From Pomacea canaliculata (lineage: Eukaryota > Mollusca > Gastropoda > Architaenioglossa > Ampullariidae), in contig NC_037590.1 in assembly GCF_003073045.1 (NCBI RefSeq), positions 13,106,311 to 13,170,310 on the forward strand: DNA of 64,000 nt, given 5' to 3'. The translations under genes were made by a program, and so were the position numbers. The first letter of the stretch is position 1. Every line of letters begins with the position of its first letter. Below, in pieces: positions 24,801 to 36,626 of this stretch. The notes under the pieces were generated by a model that saw nothing but the letters and a program-made list of their open reading frames with translations, was not told where the DNA came from and did not search any database.

Positions 24801-26183
24801 ACAGCCGACATTTTGCTTTTCAAATGCAGTTACATCTGTATTTGTACAGTTCTGGGCGAGCCTTGGAGCGAGATAAGACCGATGCTTTGATTAATGAGTT
24901 ATTCGCCTTCCTGAGACAAGACCGATGTTTTAACTAATTTGTTCGCTCTAAGATTCTGTGCCATAGTTTATACAACGCTTGAAAAAGTCACACAGCGCAC
25001 ACGCACGCACACACGCACATCTGTTTGACCTTTCCAAGCGTTTCCTAAACTAGGGCGTTTTCAAGGGGTTCGCATCTTCGCATAAACAAACACAAAACAC
25101 ATACATATATCACGGAGTTTGGTTTCTATACATTCCATACGAACATATATTTACACATCCATACACATACAAGTTCATACACGAATGTATGCAAACAAGT
25201 TAGCGAACACACAGAGAGACAGAGAAAAAAAAAGAGAGAATGCTGGTTGTTCGGGGATGGTGGTAGGTGGTAGGTGGTGGTGGTGAGAGGGAGGAGGGCC
25301 TAAAATAAGCTTGCTAACAGGACTTGTCTTTATTAGATCGTGAATAGAAAGCCTACTACTGCCTCCAGAAAGTGCGGCTGCACCACGCAGCTGACAACTA
25401 GTTTTTAATTTATTTATAATTACTATTGTGTTCTGCATCAGTCGAAGCCAGTTCTGCTGGCCACCAGATATTCGCACATTAGCGATTTCGTTTCCCGCAT
25501 TGTTTGTTGTTACAAAAATTCGTTGCATAATTGGCCTTCAACACATTTCTATGTTTCTTTGTTGTAACAGTAAAAACACAAATTCCCACGGAGCCACCGT
25601 GACATCGGTTTTAGTACGCCCAAACTCGGAGCAAAGATCGCTGGTTCGAGACACGGGTTGGCGCGGTTTTTGGACATTCTCTCGGACTCTCCATACCCAT
25701 GCAGTTATGGTGATTTGTGGAGAAATGCGGAAAGCTTCCACACGATTCTCCAAAAGACACAAGGAACAATCTACAGTTCTCAAGTCCAGCGAACACCGTG
25801 AAACTTCTACTTTTTCGGATTTAACATAAAATGTGCCATGCCGCTGTGTTCCAGTTTATCTCCGTCTGTTTACTTTCGAAATACTTGCGTCAATAAACTG
25901 TTTCTACCCAGAATACAATAAAGTCTTAGTGCTCAACTAGGAAACCTAGACTTCACTGTGTTCCAGATAACTGTGGACAAACAATGTACAGAAAAAATTG
26001 CACATTGTAAATTGTCTTATATCATGTTTACTAATGACTCCTCGGTGCCAACCTCATGTTCTCAAGAAGTTCGTTCGAAACACATCTTCAAGCCAAATGT
26101 TCAAACTAATTTTCTCCTTGCTCCGAAATCGTGTTTGTTGCCGTGTCTCTAAATCCTCGGTATGTTTGGCTTTTGTAGTAGTG

Positions 26184-26187
26184 CAGC

Positions 26188-26219
<32 letters not shown>

Positions 26220-26261
26220 CGACGACGACGACAACAACAACAACAATAATAATAATAATAC
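26184..26261. repeat. Compound trinucleotide microsatellite (CAA)n(CGA)n(CAA)n(TAA)n
   Basis: About 78 bases of CAA, CGA, CAA and AAT units in succession, so point changes have spread along one original array. It abuts the retroposon-like end at 26245-26330. Confidence 0.9.
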
Positions 26262-26330
26262 AGTTAAAATATAGCGCCATATCTCGACCCTATGGGGAAG
26301 CTCGTGGAACTTTACAAAAAAGAAAATGTG
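26245..26330. mobile_element. Retroposon end with TATAGCGCC word
   Basis: Straight after the AAT units comes AAAATATAGCGCCATATCTC, then GGGGAAGCTCGTGG and CTTTACAAAAAA. This looks like a degenerate retroposon end; the array at 26184 would be its tail. Confidence 0.4.
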
Positions 26331-27983
26331 TGTGTGTGTGTGCTTGCTTTTTGTGGGTGAATAAAATCTACTTTAAAGTGGGGGAAGTGCACATCATTAC
26401 CGTCACTGGTTGTTTTTTTCTAAAAAAAAAAAAAAAGGGTTTTCTTTGCCTGTCTGCTCACGGGAAGGTATGACAGTGCAATAAAGCACCTGTTATCTCA
26501 AACTCCTTCGATACTCCCGTAGTTCGAAAGTTTCATGGCGTCACAAAGAGCAGTGAACTTCTCGCTGGACGCCATATTGTGCGAATGTGGCTGGAGCTGA
26601 TCCTGTAGATATATTAATATATTACATTCATATATATTTAGTTACAAACTATTTCTTGTAATTATAACCTTTACTCACGCGTGTTTCACATCTTTCACAG
26701 ATGTCCTTCATAAAAACTTCCAGCCGTTTCTCTTTAGCGATCCTTGACGACAGCGCCAACGCTTTCTCACACATGGCTGCGTGGTCTCAGTCTCTTTGAA
26801 ATACGAGCATCGCAATGAATTTAGGCGCATGTGACTTTCTCCTCCGATTTCAGTTGTATCACTCCATCTTCGTTTGTGCTCTGTATAATTTCAAGGGTCT
26901 CGGGAAAATAAACAGTGGCTTTTACGAAGTATATTAGCTGTTAGAAGTGAGTCAAACATAGGTTCAACACTATTCCAAACGCGGGCTCTGCCAGCTGTGT
27001 TATCATTTTAAATATTTTAGAAATACCAGAAAAGGAAATGGTTACATAATGAATGAGAAATTTTTAGCTTTTTGATAGTTTGGATTGCTTATCATTTATT
27101 GTGGGGCAAGCTACATTAAAAACAGATTACTTGTGTATATTTGAGCAGGAGCTTTGTGTGGTCTTTTATGCCAGACAAGTGGGCTGGGAGACAGATAGGC
27201 TAACAAACTGACAAACAGATTCACTGAAGGAGTATTAAGGAACCCCGCATCTGGTTTTCCTGCTATTTAAACAACATGTTCTGACGTTGGCACTTTCCTT
27301 TCACATAGCAAATTCCCACTGTTACAATTGTGGATCACATTCCCTAAAGAGTACAACTAGGCTATCAAAACAAACAAGCGAGCGACTAAGAATGAGAATT
27401 TTCTAGGTGGTGCATGTGACGTGTACCTTCATGCAGACGAAAACACAAAACTGATATAATCCCACGAAAACATTTGTGGAAGTATTGCTTGATTCGCAAG
27501 AAAATTTATTCATGGCAGTGAGGTTGGTGGTCCATATGTAGCACTGGTGCTTAATCGTTAAAAACACACACACAGAGGCGTGTTTACGTTGACAAGACTA
27601 CAAGTAATGAGCGAGCTGGGACCGTATGTTAATTAGACTTATCTGTGGACATCTGTCATTACAGGTTTGACCTCTTTCTGTTGTAGGTATTCTGGAGCCG
27701 ATCGTTTTTCTGACTTAACTGGGCCTGCTTTGTAGGTCTGGAAGTATCGTTGAGCACATCCATATATACCTGTGCGTATAGTATACTACACGGAGAAGGT
27801 TATTACATATTTTGTAAAAATCGTAGGGATAAGAGGACAACTAGATGTCCGGTGAGTGTGTGTCTGGATAGCGCGACTATCTCAATTGAAATGGAAATGA
27901 CAGACGGGAAGAAATAACTCATTCAGTTTGACAAGCACGCACGCACCCCCCCACACACTCACACACACACACATAAACTTGCA

Positions 27984-28151
27984 CACAAAGACAGACACTA
28001 AAGAGAGAGAGAGAGTGACAGAAAAGGAGGAGAGAAAATAGAATGAAAAAGAGATTAAATGAGAAAAGTGAGAGTTTAAGAGAGAAAGATTATCTAGTAG
28101 AGGCCCAACAATGAGGGCGGGAGAGGGGATAGAGGTGAGAAGAAAGAAGAA
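27984..28151. repeat. Purine-rich tract
   Basis: About 170 bases, mostly A and G on plus, with a GA run near 28000 and repeated GAGAAA words. A CA run (27955-27975) lies just before it. Confidence 0.6.
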
Positions 28152-28735
28152 TATTGATTTAAATTTATTATCAGCAAGTTTCCATAAATTTTATCAAATC
28201 GTCGTACAAAAGTATCTTCAACTTTTAACAGCCATTTTGTGAGAATGTTAGAAGTTTCTCTATTATGACCCTTATAACTTCTTTTTTTTTTAAAATATAA
28301 TAAAAAATATTCGATATGCTGACAAAAGTAATGTTGTTTGTTAGAAATGGCCCAGAAGAATGTCTTCCATCAATCCGTGTGAAGCACTACAACATGCAAA
28401 GTCAAAAGGTAGTTGAGAAAAGTTGATATTGGAAATTGACAGACAATAATTTAAACTGAAATATATTTATATAAAGTGAATCAAAGAATTTTTTTATAAA
28501 CAGTCTGATATTTTGTAAAGAAAAGAAGTAGTTCAGCTTGTCTTTCTTGTTTATATATCTTAAGAACTTTCCTTTTGCTTTTTTTACTCTTTCTTTTCTT
28601 TCTTAATTTCTTGCTTTCTTCTTTTTTAATTTTTTACTTTCGGCACAGAAATAATTCAATAAACGCTGTCTTAGAGTAAATGCTATATATTATCACCATA
28701 AACACAAGAAACAGGAAGAATGTTTGTAATAAAAT

Positions 28736-28741
28736 TTTATT
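28736..28741 (-). terminator. Candidate poly(A) signal of the bHLH gene
   Basis: TTTATT on plus, AATAAA on minus, about 580 bases past the bHLH stop codon in very AT-rich DNA. Such words are frequent here, so support is weak. Confidence 0.3.
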
Positions 28742-29317
28742 TTTGCATATTGTGATTGAGGATAATAAACATTATAAGGTAATAGTATTTCTAACATGTA
28801 ATAAGAGGTTTAAAAATAATTATGACTTACTTGTTATATATAAATAATTTTTGTACAAGTAGTTTTCCATGCATATGAATATTTATGACACATTTTAACA
28901 ACAAGCTGACAGGCACTTCTCCGTATTACAATGAAAACAGGTTTAATGGTAATGGGGTATAAATGTCCGGAAAAGTTCCGGAAACAAGCATCATTCGCTT
29001 TTCTGTTTTTCGTGAATTAAGTTTTTTTTCAAGATTTGAAATACAAGAGATTAACATCTTGTTGATGAAAAAAAACTATCATCATCCATCGTGGCATGCA
29101 AAATAACTTCAGAAAAATATCCACCATATTCATCATCGTGGCAGTCTTCATTTTCATCATCATCGCCGCTGTCGTCATCATCAACTCCTTCTTTTTCTAA
29201 TGGGGTTGTTGATAAAGTTTGGGGGAAATTCAGAGATATGTATGGTAAAAGTTTTTCTTGGCAATCATTGCATCTGTGCAAACTATTGGAACTAGGGGAT
29301 AGTCGAGGGGCTAATCG

Positions 29318-31498
29318 TTACATAACACGAAAGTTCGGCTGCCTGGAGTAGAAATCCGTTGCACTCAGCATCCCTTCACCGTGCACACTATACTCTCTAC
29401 ATGCAGCGTTCTTTGGAGGTGAGGCTGCCTCCGAAGTTCCAAACCCCCCGAGGTTGCACTGGTCAGGCGTGAACCTCCCCTCGGTCGGGCCGCACTCGGA
29501 GGAGTAGGGCGGCCCGTGGGCGGACCCTGCAGGTGAGACAGAAGCATGCCGAGGCGGTCTCACCCCTTGGTGGTAAAACTGACTGCATTGGCCGCTGTTT
29601 GCCACCCCGGATGTAACGTCATCTGCACCGCTTGAATCTGCGCAGCCACAGACCTGAAAACCAAGGGAATTTCGTCCTTTTCCGCTGCTGTCAGTGGAGG
29701 CCATGCACAGGTCCGAGTGTCGCACGGACAGGACTCCCGGGAAGGCAGGGGGCGTCCCATTAACTCTTGCCACACCACGAACATTCGCGGCAGCAGCATC
29801 GCCACCAGGTGACATCGAGGAGGAGGAGGAAGAGGAAGAGGTGGGCGCCTCCAAGCGGATCTTGCCCCCATCCACGGCCTTCCTCTTCCGACCACCCCGC
29901 CCACGTCTCCGTCCCCTCCTGTCCCCCACCCCTAGCGCCTGCACGGGCTGTATGGGGGCGCCAGTGGACTTGAGTGTGGCCGTGAGGGCCGAGATGTAGT
30001 GAATAGCTAGGCGCAGCGTGGCGATCTTGGACAGCTTCTGGTGCTCGCTCAAGTTCGATTTGGGCACCACCTGTGGAGAAGGGAAGCGTCCCAGTCAACA
30101 TGACTTGTAAAAGATTTGGTGACAAATAGACTTGTAAAAAAATCACTGCCACAAATAAAACAATTTTTACTTTTTTTCTATGATTGATTTTCTTCCTCTT
30201 TCGCGTGTACACAGAGATTAGCAATATATCACACCTTTTAGGAAAGTATTCACTTTTTTAAATTTCTTGTTCTTTGCAGGTGGATGGTGCGAGTGTGAGG
30301 GGAGGGGAAGAGATGGTATTAAAGGACGATTTACGTCACACATTTCTCCTTTCTCTTTTTCTCACTTCTCTGTGAAACGTTTTCGGATAGAATGCAGAAG
30401 CTGAAGAGAACACACAAGAGGAAAAAAAAAATATTCATCCACTCACACAGCTTGAACTTTAACCCACATCCCCCTTCCCTTCTTTTATCTCTAAATCCCT
30501 TGGAAAGCAATGCGACGTGAATGAGATAAGAGCAGAACAAGAAAATGCCAACTTAATAATCTCAAGCGTTTGCTCCAGGCAACATATTCCTTGTAATTTC
30601 TGATTTTCTTTATTGCCTTGTTCTGTTTCATGGGTGTGTACTCACCTTCAAGGGAAGAACACGGACCAGGGAATGGGAAAAAAAGAAAAACAAGAATTTT
30701 ATAAGGAAAAGATAATACCAGTAGAGACTTAATCTCATATAAGAAAAAAGAAATTATCAATATATAATCTTAGGGCAATAAAAAAGACAGAGATCCCACC
30801 TTCCTCAGTTCGTCGAAGGCGTCGTTAAGCATGTGCATGCGCGTGCGTTCTCGTTCTGTGGCTCCGGCCCGTGCAGCATCGTTGATGAAGGCGGCTTGAC
30901 CGTGCAAGTCGCGTTTGTCGGCCTGCCTGTCCGCCTCGCCCATCGTGACCAGCAGCCTCAGCTCCTGACCCTCCCCCGCCGAACATGCGCTCTCCAACGA
31001 AGCACACGCCCCCTGGTGGATCTGCAGGTCAGCCTGCGTCGTCAGGCCGTTGTAGCCATGAAAATGTAGTTGCTGCTGTGGTTGGTGATGATGGTGGTGG
31101 GTATGCTGATGCACTGCCTGGTGTTCGTGTTGCTGGTGATGATTATAATGACGATGATGATGCTGATGATGCTCACACTCGTGGGAATAATATTGTCCGC
31201 TGTCCCCTCCCGCCGCTCCCCCTCCGCAGTGACCGCTCACAGGGTCAGCAGGGGACAAGGAATCTGGGAGGGGCGCGGTAGTGGTGTCGCCGTTTACAAA
31301 GAAACGATGGTTGGTCCACGTGTCGCAGACGTCAGCCGTAGTGCCGAAGAAGTGCGATGGGTACAAGTACGGGTCCTCCGAGTAAGACTGGCATTGGTAC
31401 TGGGTGTCACCCGAGTACTGAGCCCCAGCCGAGGCCGCGGATGAGAGCGACTGGATGTAGTCCCTTTGGTTTGTCACCGGGGTCGTGTTCAGAATCAT
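29318..31498 (-). CDS. Divergent group A bHLH transcription factor
   Basis: Two exons, 30800-31498 and 29318-30070, join with GT-AG borders into 483 aa. The bHLH domain spans residues 210-266: basic region GATERERTRMHML, helix 1 NDAFDELRK, loop VVPKSNLSEHQ, helix 2 KLSKIATLRLAIHYISALTATL. The intron falls between helix 1 and the loop. RERxRMHxLNDAFDELR is typical of group A (atonal-related) factors that bind E-boxes as heterodimers; KLSKIATL recalls Olig/Beta3, while LRLAIHYIS recalls Fer- and delilah-like proteins, so no subfamily is assigned. The usual Asn of the basic region is Thr here. Residues 106-147 are a histidine/glutamine-rich arm; an Arg/Lys cluster (about 284-299) may be a nuclear signal; a serine run follows. 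The ATG at 31498 is the first in frame. A developmental role is inference. Confidence 0.85.
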
Positions 31499-32611
31499 TG
31501 TCACACTGTAGAGTATCTTTCCACGGGTGCTAAGGAGTTTGAAAGAATGTCTCTCGCAATATAATAATGGAGGAAAAAATAAATTGTTTTAAAAACTTGT
31601 CAGGGCCCAGTGCCGACTAAAACAAACGCGTGTCTAACTTAAAAATTGTTTTGTGGTTCCTTCCACAACCTGATGAGTTGAAAGGATATCACTGATCGGT
31701 AAGCTTATTAAGCACTAAATGACAGGTAAACAGAAAAACGCGACAAATATTTTCTCTTCTTCTGTTGGCTAGTACGGAGTATTTTCTGCTTCGAGGAATC
31801 GCAGTAAGTAAGCATACCTGATCACAGTTCGAAGAGGGAGAACAATTGTTGTCAAAGATGGACAGTCAGCTAGTCACCTTTTTTCTGTGATGTAATCCCC
31901 AAGAGCATAGCAGAGCAATCATCGACGTTGGAAACTGTTATCCTCCTAAGTTCTTATTCCGATATCTTTCGATTGCAGCTGCCTCTATTGTTTAATGTTA
32001 AACTTCCATTAGAAAGAGAGAGAGAAAAAAAGGAGGTAGAGAAAAGTAAAGTTTTGCTGCCTCCAGTCACCTCAGAGACTGACACACTCGACACCGCAGA
32101 CACATGTCTAAATAGCTTTCAGATAGACTTGCAGAAATTTTACCTCGCAACAGTTCCATCATCTCCACATAGCACGCACATGGTCGGGGTGCCAGCAGCC
32201 AACGGGATGCCAGAGAGTTCTGCAAGACCGGCGTAGCTCCACCTCTTTGACTGTCAATCATCTTCACCCCCACCCCCTCTCCCCGTGGCTTTCTCTTTTG
32301 TATTGCAACAACATCTCCAGTCGAGAGGTTCTGTCCGCCTCCTGCTTGCACCGCCCAGCTGCACGGCGAACCCAGCCTGCTGTAGCCATAACGACAGGAA
32401 CGGCCGTTAACTAGCGAGAAGTCTGCTGGCTACCCGACCACAGGATGTAAGCATCTCTCAGGCCGCCTGCTCTTGCCTAGGTCCGAAGTCCATTTTAAGG
32501 ATCATTAAGGACACCTCATATTCGTTAAGAGAGCATTAATCTCCATTTCTTTCTTTCTTTCTCTTTCTCTCTCCTTCACTTTTGTCTAAGTGTATTTTTT
32601 TCTTTTACTAT

Positions 32612-32641
32612 TTCTCTCTCTCTCTCTCACACACACACACA
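32612..32641. repeat. (TC)n(AC)n microsatellite
   Basis: About nine TC units followed by about six AC units. A pyrimidine-rich stretch with TTTC units lies just left, from 32547. Confidence 0.85.
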
Positions 32642-35600
32642 GAGCTAAACAGAACTCCAGGCCAACAGCAGGAGCAACTAACTCAATTTATCTCGCTTAC
32701 TGAGTCCACACAAGGATACAGACGCTTTCCTGGGTGTAAGTGCGCCAAGTATGGGGAGGCTACACAAGTCCAACATTCCTCAAACTGTTTGTTTTGCCTC
32801 TCCTAATGTTGTCTGTCCAAAATGAAAACAGACAAAAGATTTGCAGATCTGCCTCCTTCACCTCTCACCCGAACAGTTGCAAGTGTACATGAAACGCAGA
32901 GGAGCTTTTGAACGGTCACAAAAGTTACTTTCAACCCATCCGCCAGTAGTTTTCATTCCATCTGGAGTAAATTTTACACTTAAAAAAATATAGTTACCAT
33001 AGCACCAAAGGTTACAAGTCAGAACAACTTTTTCCCCATTAAGAATTCTTCTGTCATCTCAGGGAGGAAAAAAGGAAAACATCAAACGTCAACACTAGAA
33101 GACATTTTCAGAAGCAGCAACACCACAGTTATCCTCGTCACTGTAGTGGCTGTTGATGTCGTTGTATTTGCAGTATCGGAAGCTTGTAGATTAATTTTCA
33201 ACTAAATTGAAGCTAGTTTTAAGTTTAGTTTTGGAACGAAAGGCTAGACTTTGAGTAAATGTGATGTGCATATACATTCTTTAACATTTATGATCGCTTA
33301 ACTTTCTTTGTCTGTTTCATCTATGAATGAGCGAGCGAACAATATTGCTACTGATGATGAATTTCTTCATAAAATGGATACAAACAAGCAAATGAGCTTA
33401 CTAAAATCCTTCAAGGACCTTTATTTTCACTTTACTCGAATGCAAAAAATCAGGGACTAGGCGGACGAAAGCTGCAGCTACTGAAAGCTCTTAGAGAACA
33501 GAGACACGCGCCTCCTGGGCGATCTCGTGTGTCAGGCTTCAGAAACTGGAATGGATCGTGGATATGACCCTTGTTTTGACATCAGGCCTCGATCAAGGGA
33601 AGGATATGATCTCAGATAAGATTCTCCCTTCAATCTGCAGCCGAAACAGGAATCTCTGGCTGAACTTTCGCCAAAGATATTTGTGATACCCGATCCCGGG
33701 ATGCATGGAGCGCTGCGGAGGTGGAAGGGAGCGCACCAGTGCTGTGGTTTGTTTGTCTGGGTTCTGCGCTGCTGCCTTCTTCACCTTAGGAAAAAAAAAT
33801 CATAAACAAAAGAGAGCGAGAAAATTTGCAAGTCCTTAGCATAAAACAAGTTACACATCAGTCAGGCACGAAAGAGAAATCAATTCTGATGCACCACCGA
33901 AATTTGAAAGAGGATTTGGCGTTCTAGCTCCATTTATTATTTTTATGTTTCATTTTGTATTTATCCATCTATTGAAAGCGCTTATCTGGAGATCCATTTG
34001 TAAAAGAAATCGTCACAGCACAGCCATTGCCAAAAGCTTTCCTTTGAGACGAGACTGTATGTGTACATGCACGTGCATGAGTGGGTGCGGACATACGTGG
34101 GTACTTTCGTGAAAGTTTGTGGGAAGGGGGGGGGAAGGATGTTCCTTTATTACTGATTTTGTTTACTGTTATTATTTTATTGCTGCTGTTGTCGTCGTTG
34201 GTGTAAACTCAGCCTACAGAGACAAAGGAAAAAAAAAACAAGTTATCTGAACTTTTGTCCTTGAACCTACACGCCACGAACACCTCGTCCTCGGGTTTGA
34301 GTCTAGGTGCGAGGGTGGGGGGGGACGCCCCTCGGTGGGGGAGGATTAGGGCTGTCGAGGTCTGTGGAGAGACGGCGCGGTCGTGCAAGTGTACTGCATT
34401 AGCAGCCTACAAGCGAGAATTAGCACTGTGATTTCAGAAAGACTGGCATATTGTCTTCATACACAGTCGGGGGAGTTGAGGAAAGAGAAGCGGGTGGGTG
34501 GGGAGTTCGGGCTTCGCCACTACTTCTGACATCCCTGAGAGAGTGCCTGATTGCGGCGGCAAAAGACAATGGCTACTCGAATTGCGAACGCAGATTAATT
34601 CAAGAACAGAGTGAATATTTTTGTGAACTTTGTGTGTTATGGAATATAATAAGATTGTTGAAATCTTAAAGTATTGAAGGCCCGCATACACAATAATTGG
34701 TTATTTGAATTAAACTTACCTTTAAACAAGTTTTTCCTGTTTTATATCCCAGAGAAATAGACCAGCATTACTAAGATATTTACTTTTAGTGGTGAATTTT
34801 ATGCCTGAAGCTTTCCGGAAAAAACAGTTTGATATCTGAATAGAAGAAGACCAGTTGATAAATATTTTACATCTTTATGCAAATACATCACTAAACAGTT
34901 AACCGCTAGGAAGAGAAAGTACTAAAAGAGGCCAAATGAAAAGATGTTTATATAAACAACTTGAAACGTAGAAAGAATGCAGCTGAAGAACAAACTATCA
35001 ACCTAAAACTTTACCTTCTAAATAGCTGTTTCACATAACCAACACATGTCGCAGGTATAGGGCTGCATTCTACAAAACGACGCTGCTTATGCAGTATTCT
35101 GCTACTAAACATTGAAGGATTTCACTCACACACACACGCATCAGAAAATAAAGTAAGATGCATGCATATCAAGCTTCAGCACGAACAAAGGAGAACCCCA
35201 CATCTGCATGTCATCTTGTGAAATAAAGAACGCTTAAGAGTCAAGATGAATTAATTCGTGGTCTTCAGTGTAAAGATTACTCGAAACTCAGGAAGACTAT
35301 CTACTAAGGATTATAAATGGTGCACGCTTTGTGCACTTTGACTGCAGAATCTGTCATACAGACCGAAATTTCTTTGACGATAAAGTTATTGGTGAGAGTG
35401 ATGTCCCTTCACCTTACCGGTTCGACGAGACTAGTTCTCCGGCTTTCTCCGGATTTTTTTGGTGAGTTAATTTTGATTTTGGAGTACATTGTTTGACATG
35501 TAGGGATCCTGTAAATGCGGTGGACTGTGTTTCGTGGTCGTGACAATTTGTTTCACTTTTACGGGATCAACAGGTGATCGGTTGGCCAGCGCAGTCCTTT

Positions 35601-36579
35601 CTTTGACGGTCGCCATTTTCGTCTGTCCAATTTCTTGTTTGTGCTTGACCCCACGTCTACAGCTTGTTTGACCTACAGAAAGATTTATACTCGGTATTTT
35701 TGATCTGGTTTTTTTTTTCTAATGACTTCCTCGACATAAGCAACTGCAGATCTAAACTCTCGGACGGTGAAACATGTGATCCAGGCTGTACATTTTTGTG
35801 GGATAGTCGTGATCTGGTCGTCCGTTTTCTTCTGTCTACCGGATTTCTTTACCGTAATTATTTTTATTTCATAGACTTGCTGGATTGTGGAGTACTGCGT
35901 CGAGTCAGTTGTTATTCAGACAGAACCTCACTTTTTTCCTGTTCCACGTTTTATCCCCTATTCAAACTACAACTTATTACATATTCACCCTCCACTGTCG
36001 TTTGTCGCCGTGATATAGCCATAGTTGCTGGCACGACGTTCAACACAAACAACAAATTTCCCTCTCCTTTGATATCTTACCTTACGTTTATTACTACTCA
36101 TTCCTTTTATTAATTAATTACTTAGCTTATTCTGCCCCGTAAAGGGAGAGTGCTAAATCGAAAAGAGCGTTTTTTGATTTATTTTTTGCTACCTTTTCAC
36201 ACCCTTCCTTTTGGAATATCATGCTACTCTCAGCTCTTTTGTTATTGTTATTTGGTTCCTCTTTTCGTTTTCTGTATTTGATTTTATTTTTTGTTTAGTA
36301 CGGTTGTTTATTCTTTTATAGCTCCTATGTTATTTTTTTTTCTATCCCTCTTATGCTGTCCATGTTTCCTTAGGAGTGTGAGTATGCGCTATAAAAGTTT
36401 TGTATTTATTATTAGTAGTATTAATATTAGTATTATTACTTTACATCTCATTAATAGAAAAAAATTGTCATTGTTGTTTCTTTTCTGTCGCTTTGGTTGG
36501 CGTCTTCAGTTTCTCCCTATCATTATTATTTTATAGTGATTATTATTTGTAAGTAGCCATGAGCTTGCTCAAAAGAATG

Positions 36580-36626
36580 GATATAGTGCTATATAAATGA
36601 ACTTAATTATGTTGTTATTATTATTA
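36580..36626 (+). mobile_element. Retroposon 3' tail with ATT units
   Basis: GATATAGTGCTATATAAATG, then GTTATTATTATTA. A GCGCTATATAAAT-like word followed by ATT units is a typical 3' end of tRNA- or LINE-related retroposons. The body would lie to the left (35400-36580, T-rich), but its start cannot be fixed. Confidence 0.4.

Larger units (their letters stand above)
14944..29317. other. 14 kb intergenic stretch with repeats, no supported gene
   Basis: Apart from the repeats listed separately, no exon chain or domain can be supported. Two unrecognised open frames are discussed as findings (18281-18514 plus, 19350-19598 minus). Other content: a C-run at 15530-15541, A/T runs near 17211 and 17370, a CpG-richer block at about 18040-18600, CA-rich patches near 24990-25020 and 27945-27975, and strongly AT-rich DNA from 28150 to 28900. 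The right end should include the 3' UTR of the bHLH gene. Confidence 0.5.

Noticed and set aside
25620-25665. tRNA gene because of a GGTTCGAGAC B-box-like word
   Set aside because: No matching A-box or cloverleaf arms could be paired around it.
26184-26261. CRISPR-like short repeats
   Set aside because: Simple trinucleotide microsatellite without spacers, in a eukaryotic genome.
29694-29999. 101-codon plus-strand frame opposite bHLH exon 2
   Set aside because: Shadow of the real coding strand in GC-rich DNA.
30985-31444. Open frames antisense to the bHLH first exon
   Set aside because: They are shadows of the His-rich coding strand; the minus strand carries the recognisable domain.
35664-36113. 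149-codon open frame on plus as a reverse transcriptase piece
   Set aside because: No RT, RNase H or integrase motif is present; the aromatic-rich product reflects T-rich DNA.
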